Source of the DNA: Pseudomonas haemolytica
Lineage (GTDB): Bacteria; Pseudomonadota; Gammaproteobacteria; Pseudomonadales; Pseudomonadaceae
Assembly: GCF_009659625.1 (NCBI RefSeq)
Contig: NZ_VOIW01000005.1
Span: forward strand, 372,001 to 436,000
DNA: 64,000 nucleotides
Direction of reading: 5' to 3'
Shown: positions 45,228-53,419 of the stretch, one piece after another
Layout of the letters: each line of letters opens with the position of its first letter
How positions within the stretch are numbered: position 1 is the first letter of the stretch
Program-made: the position numbers and the translations under genes
Notes under the pieces: model-generated
The model's input: only the letters and a program-made list of their open reading frames with translations
What the model was told of the DNA's origin: nothing
Database searches by the model: none

Positions 45228-45281
45228 TCGATGTGGGTAATACGTTGTTCGCCAACGTATGTGGAAAAAAACCCACATCGA
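45228..45281. promoter_or_regulatory. Nested inverted repeat upstream of the second toxin-like gene
   Basis: Outer arms TCGATGTGGGT (45228-45238) and ACCCACATCGA (45271-45281), perfect over 11 bp, enclose inner arms ATACGTTG (45240-45247) and CAACGTAT (45253-45260) with loop TTCGC. It lies 16-69 bp upstream of ATG 45212, immediately before the ribosome-binding site. It may be an operator for a dimeric repressor or a leader structure controlling translation. Confidence 0.55.
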
Positions 45282-45337
45282 TTCCATCGATTGCTCCTTA
45301 AATCATGACACCTTATTGCGAGCCCTGGCGGCTTGCT

Positions 45338-47008
45338 CTACGCCTGGATCATCTCCCGGACCTTGGCGGTCAACAAATCAAAGGTAAATGGCTTGGTGAT
45401 CAACTGCATGCCTGGATCCAGGAAACCACCGCGCACTGCCGCGTGTTCGGCATAGCCGGTGATAAACAGCACCTTGAGTTCCGGGCGAATCTGCCGGCCG
45501 ATTTCCGCCAGTTGCCGACCGTTCATACCGGGCAAGCCTACGTCGCTGATCATCAAGTCAATGCGCTGTTCGGACTCAATGATCGGCACTGCCGTATCCG
45601 CGTCCCCCGCCTCGACAAATCCATAACCCAGCTCTTTGAGCACGGCGCTGACCAAGACCCGTACCGCCGGGTCATCCTCGACGATCAATACGGTTTCGCC
45701 CGCATTGGCGAAAGGTAGCAATGTGGGGTTCAGAGGCTCCTGGTGCGCTATCTCGCCAACGAAACGCGGTAGAAACAAGCTGACAGTGGTGCCTTTACCG
45801 ACTTCGCTGTGAATCGTGACATGGCCGTGGGACTGACGCGCAAAGCCGTAGATCATCGACAGCCCCAGGCCCGTGCCTTGCCCAATGGGTTTGGTGGTAA
45901 AAAACGGATCGAACACGCGGCCGATCAAGTGCTCTGGAATGCCGCAGCCGGTATCACTGACGCTCAGTTCGACGTAATCGCCAGGCTTCAACGTGCCATA
46001 GGCGGCGGTGAATACGCTGTCCAGATGACGGTTGCCCGTCTCGACGGTCAACTTGCCGCCACCTGGCATGGCATCCCGCGCATTGATCACCAGGTTGAGC
46101 AGGGCGCTTTCCAATTGGTTGGGGTCGGCTTCGGCGGTCCACAACGAGCTGGCGAGGCGCATGTCGAGGGCGATGCTTTCATTGATGCTGCGTTGCAGCA
46201 GCTCGCCCATGGAGGTCACCAGTTGGTTGATCTCCACCGGTTTGGAGTCCAGCGACTGGCGCCGCGAGAACGCCAGCAGCCGATGGGTCAGGCCGGCAGC
46301 ACGGTTGGCCGAGGTGACGCCCAGATCTATGAGGCCGTCCAGGTCATCGAGTTTGCCCCGTGCCACGCGCCTGCGCAGCAGCTCCAGGCTGCCGATAATC
46401 CCGGTCAGCATGTTGTTGAAGTCATGGGCGATGCCGCCGGTCAACTGGCCGACGGCTTCCATTTTCTGCGATTGGCGCAACGCTTCTTCGTTATGACGCA
46501 GTTGCGCGGTGCGCTCTTCCACCTGCTGTTCGAGGGTTTCCAGGGTGCGCTGCAGGCGCAATTCACTTTCGCTCAGGTCGATCAAGCGATCGCGAGCCTC
46601 GTATTGGCGCCGCCGTCCGCGCAGGGCTGCGCTGACCAGGCTGATCAGCGTCACCGGATGGAACGGCCGCTCCAGAAATGTCACGTTGCCCAACAAGCCA
46701 CTCAGGTGCGATGAGCCGTTCTGTTCCTTACCGCCGTGATGGGTCATCAGCACGATCGGCAGGTCAGACCAGGCGGGCTGTTGATGCAGGTGATCGAGCA
46801 GTGGCTCCAGGTCTACACCGCGTAGTGCTTCGGCAGCAATGATCAACAGGCCAGCGCCTTGCTCAATTGCTTCGCACAGCTCGGCCAAGTTACCGGCAAC
46901 GATGCCACTGTAGCCGGCTTCGTTGAGCATCATCAGCGCCAATGAGCCGTCGCGGCCCATTGGCGCCAGCACGATGGCGCGCTCGGAGACGGGAGAAAGG
47001 GCCGGCAC
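45338..47008 (-). CDS. Hybrid histidine kinase with C-terminal receiver
   Basis: 556 residues from a GTG that overlaps the KaiC-like stop by one base (TAGTG), with GAGGG upstream. N-terminal degenerate receiver (about 8-130: IVLAPMGRDGSLALMMLNEA; no canonical acceptor Asp seen), coiled coil (135-185), HisKA (VGQLTGGIAHDFNNMLTGII), HATPase (DTGCGIPEHLIGRVFDPFFT, GTGLGLSMIYGFARQ), receiver (about 435-555, acceptor Asp in LMISDVGLPGMNG). Cytosolic. Co-transcribed with the KaiC-like ATPase and probably its signalling partner. Confidence 0.93.
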   Translation of the reverse strand: MPALSPVSERAIVLAPMGRDGSLALMMLNEAGYSGIVAGNLAELCEAIEQGAGLLIIAAEALRGVDLEPLLDHLHQQPAWSDLPIVLMTHHGGKEQNGSSHLSGLLGNVTFLERPFHPVTLISLVSAALRGRRRQYEARDRLIDLSESELRLQRTLETLEQQVEERTAQLRHNEEALRQSQKMEAVGQLTGGIAHDFNNMLTGIIGSLELLRRRVARGKLDDLDGLIDLGVTSANRAAGLTHRLLAFSRRQSLDSKPVEINQLVTSMGELLQRSINESIALDMRLASSLWTAEADPNQLESALLNLVINARDAMPGGGKLTVETGNRHLDSVFTAAYGTLKPGDYVELSVSDTGCGIPEHLIGRVFDPFFTTKPIGQGTGLGLSMIYGFARQSHGHVTIHSEVGKGTTVSLFLPRFVGEIAHQEPLNPTLLPFANAGETVLIVEDDPAVRVLVSAVLKELGYGFVEAGDADTAVPIIESEQRIDLMISDVGLPGMNGRQLAEIGRQIRPELKVLFITGYAEHAAVRGGFLDPGMQLITKPFTFDLLTAKVREMIQA

Positions 47009-48507
47009 TAGCCCTCATCCTTGAGCAGAGGAGAACCGGCGCCCATGTAAGTCGGAATGCCACGCAGCACGCCTTGAAAGTTATCCAGGGGTTCACCGAC
47101 GGTCATGCCGCGGTGACCGATGCGGTATTCACGGATAGTCGACTCATGGGAGCCGGTCCTTTTCTTGATCACCGAAATGGCACGGCGAACTTTGCCCAGG
47201 GCTTCGAAGTAGCGCAGCAAAATAACGGTATCGGCCAGGTAGGTAATGTCTACCGGCGCCTGCATATCGCCGACCAGGCCATGCTGGGCCACCGTCATGA
47301 ACGTCGCTGCACCGCGGCGGTTGAGGTAGAGCAGCAGTTCGTGCATATGCAGGATCAATGCGTTCTCTTCCGGCATTGCAGCCTGGTAGCCGTTGATACT
47401 GTCGATGACCACAGTCTTGATACCGCGCTCGTCCACGCAGCGGCGTACCCGATGGGAGAACTCGCCAGGGGAGAGTTCGGCCGCGTCGACCTGTTCAATC
47501 AGCAGGTTGCCGGTGTCTTGCAGGGCGACCAGATCAATACCCATGTTTTTCATGCGTTCGAACAGCAAGCCCAGTTCTTCATCGAAGATGAACAGCGCGG
47601 CTTTTTCTCCGCGTTCCACCGCGGCGGCGGCGAAGATCATCGAGATCAGCGACTTGCCGGTACCCGCCGGGCCGAGAATCAGGCTGCTGGAGCCGGTTTC
47701 GATACCACCACCCAGCAGGGAGTCCAACGCTTGAATACCGCTGCTCAACGTCTGGCGGTTGTAGCCACCCCGATGCTCGGCTGCCACCAGGCGCGGGAAC
47801 ACGTGGATACCATCGGCCATGATGGTGAAGTCGTGAAAACCGCCACGGTATTTCTGGCCACGGTATTTCACCACTCGCACGCGACGACGCTCGGCGCCGT
47901 AGTTGGGGGTCAGTTCTTCCAGGCGAATCACGCCGTGGGCCACACTGTGTACGGTTTTATCCAAGGACTCTGTAGTGAGGTCGTCCAGTAGCAGCACGGT
48001 TGCATCGTAGCGCACGAAGTAGTGCTTGATCGCGAGGATCTGCCGGCGATAGCGCAGGGAGCTTTGCGCCAGCAGGCGGATCTCCGAGAGGCTGTCGACC
48101 ACGACACGGGTCGGCTTGACCCGTTCCACCACTTCAAAAATCTGCCGGGTGGCTTCACCCAGTTCCAAATCGGAGGAATACAGCAGGCTTTGCTGATGCT
48201 CGGCGTTGAGCAGGCTCTCTGGCGGCGTCAGTTCAAAGATATGGATGTTGTCATCCAGGTCCCAGCCATGGGACTCGGCACCCTGGCGCAATTCGCGCTC
48301 GGTTTCGGACAGGGTGATATACAAAGATCGTTCACCGTTTTTCGCGCCGGCCTGCAAAAAATGCAGCGCTACGGTGGTTTTACCCGTGCCGGGTTCGCCT
48401 TCCAGCAGGAACAGATGGCTGCGCGATAAGCCGCCGGCAAGAATGTCATCAAGACCTTCGATGCCGGTAGCCGCTTTTTCACTGAACAGCTCTTTGGATG
48501 TAGACAA
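47008..48507 (-). CDS. KaiC-family double-RecA ATPase
   Basis: 499 residues if started at TTG 48507, which has GAGG 7 bp upstream and matches the family N-terminus (STSKELFSEKAATGIEGLDD); a GTG at 48543 is possible. Two KaiC domains: the first with Walker A GEPGTGKTT and the LSETERE catalytic pair, the second with GPAGTGKSL and FDEELGL. Cyanobacterial KaiC is the clock ATPase; in bacteria without KaiA/KaiB, as here, it is a signalling ATPase often paired with a histidine kinase, as with the coupled downstream gene. No KaiB is present. Confidence 0.93.
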   Translation of the reverse strand: MSTSKELFSEKAATGIEGLDDILAGGLSRSHLFLLEGEPGTGKTTVALHFLQAGAKNGERSLYITLSETERELRQGAESHGWDLDDNIHIFELTPPESLLNAEHQQSLLYSSDLELGEATRQIFEVVERVKPTRVVVDSLSEIRLLAQSSLRYRRQILAIKHYFVRYDATVLLLDDLTTESLDKTVHSVAHGVIRLEELTPNYGAERRRVRVVKYRGQKYRGGFHDFTIMADGIHVFPRLVAAEHRGGYNRQTLSSGIQALDSLLGGGIETGSSSLILGPAGTGKSLISMIFAAAAVERGEKAALFIFDEELGLLFERMKNMGIDLVALQDTGNLLIEQVDAAELSPGEFSHRVRRCVDERGIKTVVIDSINGYQAAMPEENALILHMHELLLYLNRRGAATFMTVAQHGLVGDMQAPVDITYLADTVILLRYFEALGKVRRAISVIKKRTGSHESTIREYRIGHRGMTVGEPLDNFQGVLRGIPTYMGAGSPLLKDEG

Positions 48508-48624
48508 GAAGTGCCCTCGGGTCACGTACAAGTAGAGTGGCACGTCGACTGGGACGCGCCATATTTACTTGACCGTAGTGGCCTTTGGCGGTTCAACGTT
48601 TTGTAAAATTTGTGCTCACCGGGC

Positions 48625-49683
48625 CTAAAGACCTTGTTGCAGCGCCGGGTCATCCGGGTTCTGTTGCTCCAGTTGTGCGAGCAGCACTTGGACGTTTTGC
48701 AGTTGCCCGGTTTCTTTCCAATAGTTGACCAGCAGCACGCGGGCTTTGCGGTTGGCCGGGTGGCGCTGGATGATTTCTTCCAACTGACGCTGGGCCGCTT
48801 CCACTTCCTCTTGGGCATGCAGGGTGGTGGCCAAGTCGTAGCGATAATCCTGATTGTCCGGCTCCAGCTCCACCGCCTTGGACAGGCCGAGCAACGCGTA
48901 GGGGCGTTCGCCGTGGTGCAGCAACCACATGCCCAGGGCATGTTGCAGGTAAGCCGACTCCGGATGCGCGGCCAGTTGCCGTGCCAGCAGTTGGCGCGAT
49001 TCGTCGGTCTTGCCTTGTTTGTCCAGCAGTTCGATTTGCGCCACCACGGCTTGCAGGTTATCGGGCTGCAAGCGCATCGCCTGTTCCAGGGCATTTTGCG
49101 CCTCCGGCAGCAGCGCGCTGTGGATGTACAGGCGTGCCAGTTGAATCCAGCCGTCGGCGGTTTCAGGCTGGGCCTTGAGGGTTTTAACGAATTCGTCGAG
49201 TACTTGCTGCAGGGGGCCGAAGTACAAGCCCAAGGTGTCTGGCGACAGGCCGAGCAATGCGTTGGCGGCGGCAAAGCGAACTTCCTGTTCGGGGTCATCC
49301 AGCACCGGGCCGAGCAGCAAGGTGCGTTGGCCGCTGGGCACCAGGCCGACGATGCTGTGAATCGCGGCCTCACGTACCAAGGGTGATTCATTGGCCAGGT
49401 CTTTATCCGCCAGCTTCAGTGCTTGGGGGCTGGGGTAATTGGGCAGTTCAGCGTGCAGGGCGGCGCGTCGTTCAGGCGACAGGTCCGGCCGCCCAAGCTG
49501 TTGATACAAGACCCGCGCTGCGCCCGGCTCGCCATTGTGTGCCTGTTTCAATGCCTTGGAGTAACCATGGGCAATGGCCGGTGGCACAGCGACCGGCGCG
49601 CTGCGGGAGAACAACCAGATGATCAAGACGATCAACAACAGGGCGCACAGGCCGATGATGGAGTAACGGCGTGACTTAGACAT
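48625..49683 (-). CDS. Membrane-anchored TPR protein
   Basis: 352 residues from ATG 49683 (MSKSRRYSIIGLCALLL). One N-terminal TM helix (about 8-28) with Lys/Arg before it, so the remainder is likely periplasmic. HEAT-like helices at about 95-160 (VREAAIHSIVGLVPSG, VRFAAANALLGLSP), then TPR units from about 175 to 345 (ALEQAMRLQPDNLQAV, GLSKAVELEPDNQDYR). Layout resembles the CcmH/CycH-type TPR scaffold, but no cytochrome genes are near. Probable protein-protein scaffold. Confidence 0.82.
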   Translation of the reverse strand: MSKSRRYSIIGLCALLLIVLIIWLFSRSAPVAVPPAIAHGYSKALKQAHNGEPGAARVLYQQLGRPDLSPERRAALHAELPNYPSPQALKLADKDLANESPLVREAAIHSIVGLVPSGQRTLLLGPVLDDPEQEVRFAAANALLGLSPDTLGLYFGPLQQVLDEFVKTLKAQPETADGWIQLARLYIHSALLPEAQNALEQAMRLQPDNLQAVVAQIELLDKQGKTDESRQLLARQLAAHPESAYLQHALGMWLLHHGERPYALLGLSKAVELEPDNQDYRYDLATTLHAQEEVEAAQRQLEEIIQRHPANRKARVLLVNYWKETGQLQNVQVLLAQLEQQNPDDPALQQGL

Positions 49684-49747
49684 GCAGGCGTCCAGCAAGT
49701 ACAAAGCCGTCAGCTTCGGTCAGTGCAGGGCGGGTGTCAAACCGGCG

Positions 49748-50641
49748 TCAGGTCAATACGTAATCCAACGGCTCCAGGGCCGGGGGCAGGTTGATTTCGC
49801 CAAGGGCGGCGAGGGTCTCGCGCTCCAGGGTACGCAGGATGGCGTCGCACGGCAGGTCGTTTTCATCGAAGCCGAACGGGTCTTCCAATTCGTCGCCAAT
49901 GGCATCCAAACCAAAGAAGGTGTAGCTGACGATGGCGGTGAACACCGGTGTCAGCCAGCCCAATGGTTCGGCCATGGCGAACGGCAACAGAATGCAGAAC
50001 AGGTAAATGGTGCGGTGCAGCAGCAGGGTGTAGGGGAAGGGCAGCGGCGTGGTTTTGATCCGCTCGCACGACGCCTGCACCTGGCTCAGGCTGACCAGCC
50101 GGGCTTCCAACTGGGTGTAGCGCCAATCGCTGATCACACCCTGCTGGGCCAATACAGAAAACCTGGCACCGAGTGTCTGCAGGATGCGGTCAGGCAAGTT
50201 GGGGTGGCTCGTGTCCACGACTATCCAGGGTTTAACCGCTTGCGCTTCATCTTCATGGCGCAAATGGGCGATCAAGCCATGGGCAAAACCGCACAGGCCA
50301 CGCAACAACCCGGCACGCTCGGCAGTGTCGCCCAGCACCTGGGTTTCGCGAATCAGCGAACGCACCTCAATAATCATTTGCCCAAGCTGCTTGCGGCCTT
50401 CCCACCACCGGTCGTAGCAGGCGTTGTTACGAAAGCTCATGAAGATCGACAACGACAAGCCCAGCAGGGTGAAGGGCGTGGCGTTTACCTTGGAAAAGTA
50501 GGCGGGGTGCAGGGTTTCCACCAGCACGATCACCGAGGCAAGCAGCGTGACCATCAGGCTGCGCAAGGCAATCCGCTTGGCAATCGAACCCTTGAGGGAA
50601 AACAGGATACCCAGGAGGTTGGGTTTGGGGCGAACGATCAT
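49748..50641 (-). CDS. Bestrophin-like (UPF0187/YneE) membrane protein
   Basis: 297 residues. MIVRPKPNLLGILFSLKGS then four hydrophobic helices; FTLLGLSLSIFMSFRNNACYDRWWEGRK is the bestrophin family signature (GxxLSxxxxFRNNxxYDRWWE), and the C-terminal part has SYTFFGLDAIGDELEDPFG. Bacterial bestrophins form pentameric ion channels in the inner membrane; selectivity differs between members (Klebsiella BEST is cation-selective). Single gene, 65 bp downstream of nothing in particular. Confidence 0.92.
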   Translation of the reverse strand: MIVRPKPNLLGILFSLKGSIAKRIALRSLMVTLLASVIVLVETLHPAYFSKVNATPFTLLGLSLSIFMSFRNNACYDRWWEGRKQLGQMIIEVRSLIRETQVLGDTAERAGLLRGLCGFAHGLIAHLRHEDEAQAVKPWIVVDTSHPNLPDRILQTLGARFSVLAQQGVISDWRYTQLEARLVSLSQVQASCERIKTTPLPFPYTLLLHRTIYLFCILLPFAMAEPLGWLTPVFTAIVSYTFFGLDAIGDELEDPFGFDENDLPCDAILRTLERETLAALGEINLPPALEPLDYVLT

Positions 50642-50968
50642 GACAGGCTTCTGTGGTGGTGCAGGCCGTCAGGTTAGAAGCTGGCGGGCAGTGGGTCCAA
50701 TCGCTTCGATCGACCGGCCGATCAGTGGGATCGATGATAGCTTGCATGGCGGCCTGGCAGCCGACCAGGATGTTGGATCAGGCCGGGTAAATATCCATTC
50801 CTGCGGTAACGGTAGCTATGGGTTGCGCCCTTACGACGGCTTGGCCAAACCAGTCAGCCAAGTTGAAAGCTTTGACCATTGCCGCTGCAGCCCTCTGGAG
50901 CGACTATTTCAACCGATTTACCTGCTCGAAAACGTCCTGAAAATAAAAACACAGAAGGATTTGAAGCG
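50642..50968. other. Gene-free stretch with a degenerate repeat copy
   Basis: 327 bp between divergent bestrophin and acyl-CoA synthetase genes. It holds the repeat at 50787-50841. I see no convincing sigma70 promoter; TTGACC at about 50872 has no good partner. Confidence 0.5.
50787..50841 (+). repeat. Degenerate copy of the 55-bp GTACATATCCGTT element
   Basis: GTAAATATCC-ATT-CCTGCGGTAACGG and the following CTAT, GGTT and CTTAC blocks align with the repeat at 56560-56614 in the same orientation, with scattered substitutions. The acyl-CoA catabolism operon lies exactly between the two copies. Confidence 0.65.
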
Positions 50969-52618
50969 ATGCGTGAATATTTGGCTGCCACCACCGAGTT
51001 CGATTACCAGCACACCGTCGACGCCGCACTGGCCGGCAACTTGCAGGCGCTGAATGCATGCGTGGAATGCTGTGACCGCCACGCGCTGCCTGGGCGCATC
51101 GCATTGTTCTGGGAGAGCAAGGACGGGCGCAGCGCCACGTCGACCTTTACCGAGCTGCAGGACCAGGCCGCACGCTTCGCCAACTTCCTCCTGACCCAGG
51201 GCGTCAAGCGGGGTGACAAGGTCGCCGGTCTGCTGCCGCGCACGGCCGAACTGCTGGTGGTGGTGCTTGCCACCTGGCGCATCGGCGCGGTGTACCAGCC
51301 GCTGTTTACCGCGTTCGGCCCCAAGGCCATTGAACATCGCCTGAACAGCTCCGGCGCAGCACTGGTGGTCACCGACGCGGTGAACCGCCCCAAGCTGGCC
51401 GAAGTCGCTGGCTGCCCGACCATCGTCACAGTCGCCGGTGCCAAGGGCGAAGGCATCGTTCGCGGCGACTACAGCTTCTGGGCCGAACTGCCCAACCACT
51501 CCAACGTCTGTGAGCCGGTGCTGCTGAGTGCGGATGATCCGTTCCTGCTGATGTTCACCTCTGGCACCACCGGCCCCTCGAAGGCGCTGTCGGTGCCACT
51601 CAAGGCGATTGTCGCGTTCCAGAGCTACACCCGTGACGCCGTGGACCTGCGCCCCGATGACGCGTTCTGGAACGTCGCTGACCCGGGCTGGGCCTATGGC
51701 ATCTATTTCGGCGTGACCGGGCCGTTGGCCATGGGGCATCCGATCACCTTCTACGATGGCCCGTTCACCGTGGAAAGCACCTGCCGAGTCATCAATAAAT
51801 ACGGGATCACCAACCTGACTGGCTCGCCCACCGCGTACCGCCTGTTGATTGCCGGCGGCGAGCAGTTCGCCCGTGCGATCAAGGGCAAGCTGCGCATCGT
51901 CAGCAGTGCCGGCGAGCCGTTGAACCCGGAAGTGATCCGCTGGTTCGCCGATAACCTGGGCGTGACGATCCACGACCACTACGGCCAGACCGAGCTGGGC
52001 ATGGTGCTGTGCAATCACCATGGCCTGACGCACCCGGTGCATGTGGGTTCGGCGGGGTTCGCCTCGCCAGGGCACCGCATCGTAGTGCTGGATGACGGCC
52101 ATCAGGAATTACCCGCCGGCCAGCCCGGCATTCTTGCCATCGACCGCGAGCAATCGCCGATGTGCTGGTTCGCCGGGTATGAGGGCGTGAAGACCAAGGC
52201 CTTTGTCGGCAAGTATTACCTCAGCGGCGACACGGTGGAGCTGAACCCGGACGGCAGCATCAGTTTTGTCGGGCGCAGCGACGACGTGATCACCACCTCC
52301 GGCTACCGCGTGGGCCCGTTCGATGTGGAAAGCGCCCTGGTCGAACACCCGGCCGTGATCGAGGCCGCCGTGGTCGGCAAGCCTTGCCCGGAACGCACCG
52401 AGCTGGTGAAAGCCTTCGTGGTGATCAGCGAGCAATACCGCGCCACCCCGCAATTGGCCGAAGAGCTGCGCCTGCATGTGCGCCAACGTCTGGCAGCCCA
52501 CGCTTACCCACGAGAAATCGAATTTGTCAGCGACTTGCCCAAGACCCCGAGCGGCAAGCTGCAACGCTTTATTTTACGCAATCAGGAAATAGCCAAGGCC
52601 CAGGCGGCCTTGGCTTGA
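50969..52618 (+). CDS. Acyl-CoA synthetase (AMP-binding)
   Basis: 549 residues from ATG 50969 (MREYLAATTEFDY), AAGGA upstream. Adenylate-forming ligase: P-loop MFTSGTTGPSKAL, YGQTELGMVL, GDTVELNPDGSISFVGRSDD hinge region, and the catalytic Lys near the end in TPSGKLQRF. Activates a carboxylic acid to its CoA thioester via an acyl-AMP. As first gene of a branched-chain acyl-CoA operon it probably activates short or branched acids such as 2-methylbutyrate or isobutyrate (inference), allowing growth on the free acids as well as on amino acids. Confidence 0.94.
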   Translation: MREYLAATTEFDYQHTVDAALAGNLQALNACVECCDRHALPGRIALFWESKDGRSATSTFTELQDQAARFANFLLTQGVKRGDKVAGLLPRTAELLVVVLATWRIGAVYQPLFTAFGPKAIEHRLNSSGAALVVTDAVNRPKLAEVAGCPTIVTVAGAKGEGIVRGDYSFWAELPNHSNVCEPVLLSADDPFLLMFTSGTTGPSKALSVPLKAIVAFQSYTRDAVDLRPDDAFWNVADPGWAYGIYFGVTGPLAMGHPITFYDGPFTVESTCRVINKYGITNLTGSPTAYRLLIAGGEQFARAIKGKLRIVSSAGEPLNPEVIRWFADNLGVTIHDHYGQTELGMVLCNHHGLTHPVHVGSAGFASPGHRIVVLDDGHQELPAGQPGILAIDREQSPMCWFAGYEGVKTKAFVGKYYLSGDTVELNPDGSISFVGRSDDVITTSGYRVGPFDVESALVEHPAVIEAAVVGKPCPERTELVKAFVVISEQYRATPQLAEELRLHVRQRLAAHAYPREIEFVSDLPKTPSGKLQRFILRNQEIAKAQAALA

Positions 52619-52636
52619 TCCCTTTGAAAGGAACCA

Positions 52637-53407
52637 ATGATGCAGATTGAAAACAAGGTCTTCCTGGTCAGCGGCGGTGCTTCGGGCCTCGGCGCGGCCA
52701 CCGCTGAAATGCTGGTAGCTGCGGGTGCCAAGGTGTTGCTGGTGGACTTGAACGCCGACGCGGTCGCCGCCAAGGCCAGGCAACTGGGCGACAACGCCCG
52801 CAGCGCCGTGGCGGATATCAGCCAGGAAGCCGCTGCCGAAGCGGCCGTTAACGCGGCTGTCGAGGCGTTTGGCGGTTTGCATGGCTTGATCAACTGCGCA
52901 GGTGTAGTCCGCGGCGAGAAAATCCTCGGTAAAAATGGCCCCCATGGGCTGGCCAGCTTTGCCCAGGTGATCAACGTCAACCTGATCGGCAGCTTCAACC
53001 TGTTGCGCCTGGCCGCTGCGGCGATCGCCGAAACCGAAGCGGATGCCGACGGCGAACGCGGTGTGATCATCAATACCGCTTCGGTGGCGGCGTTCGATGG
53101 CCAGATCGGCCAGGCGGCGTATGCCGCTTCCAAGGGCGCGATTGCCAGCCTGACCTTGCCTGCCGCACGGGAACTGGCACGCTTCGGGATTCGGGTAATG
53201 ACTATCGCCCCGGGCATTTTCGAAACGCCCATGATGGCCGGCATGACCCCGGAAGTACGCGAGTCCCTGGCCGCCGGCGTGCCGTTTCCGCCACGCCTGG
53301 GAAAACCCGCCGAATATGCCGCGCTGGTGCGGCATATCCTTGAAAACAGCATGCTCAATGGCGAGGTGATCCGTCTCGACGGTGCCTTGCGTATGGCCGC
53401 CAAGTAA
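52637..53407 (+). CDS. SDR, probable 3-hydroxy-2-methylbutyryl-CoA dehydrogenase
   Basis: 256 residues, or 255 from the second Met. Rossmann motif SGGASGLGAAT, NAG-like INCAGVV, catalytic Ser in NTASVAAFDG and YAASK (Tyr and Lys intact). The AFDGQIGQAAYAASKG region and IFETPMMAGM are typical of the HSD17B10-like type II 3-hydroxyacyl-CoA dehydrogenases. In isoleucine breakdown it oxidises (2S,3S)-3-hydroxy-2-methylbutyryl-CoA with NAD+. AAGGA upstream; 18 bp after the synthetase. Confidence 0.9.
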   Translation: MMQIENKVFLVSGGASGLGAATAEMLVAAGAKVLLVDLNADAVAAKARQLGDNARSAVADISQEAAAEAAVNAAVEAFGGLHGLINCAGVVRGEKILGKNGPHGLASFAQVINVNLIGSFNLLRLAAAAIAETEADADGERGVIINTASVAAFDGQIGQAAYAASKGAIASLTLPAARELARFGIRVMTIAPGIFETPMMAGMTPEVRESLAAGVPFPPRLGKPAEYAALVRHILENSMLNGEVIRLDGALRMAAK

Positions 53408-53419
53408 GGAGACACCTGT

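Noticed and set aside
47008..48507. Circadian clock function for the KaiC homologue
   Set aside because: No kaiA or kaiB in the window; solitary KaiC-like ATPases in Pseudomonas pair with kinases and are not known clocks.
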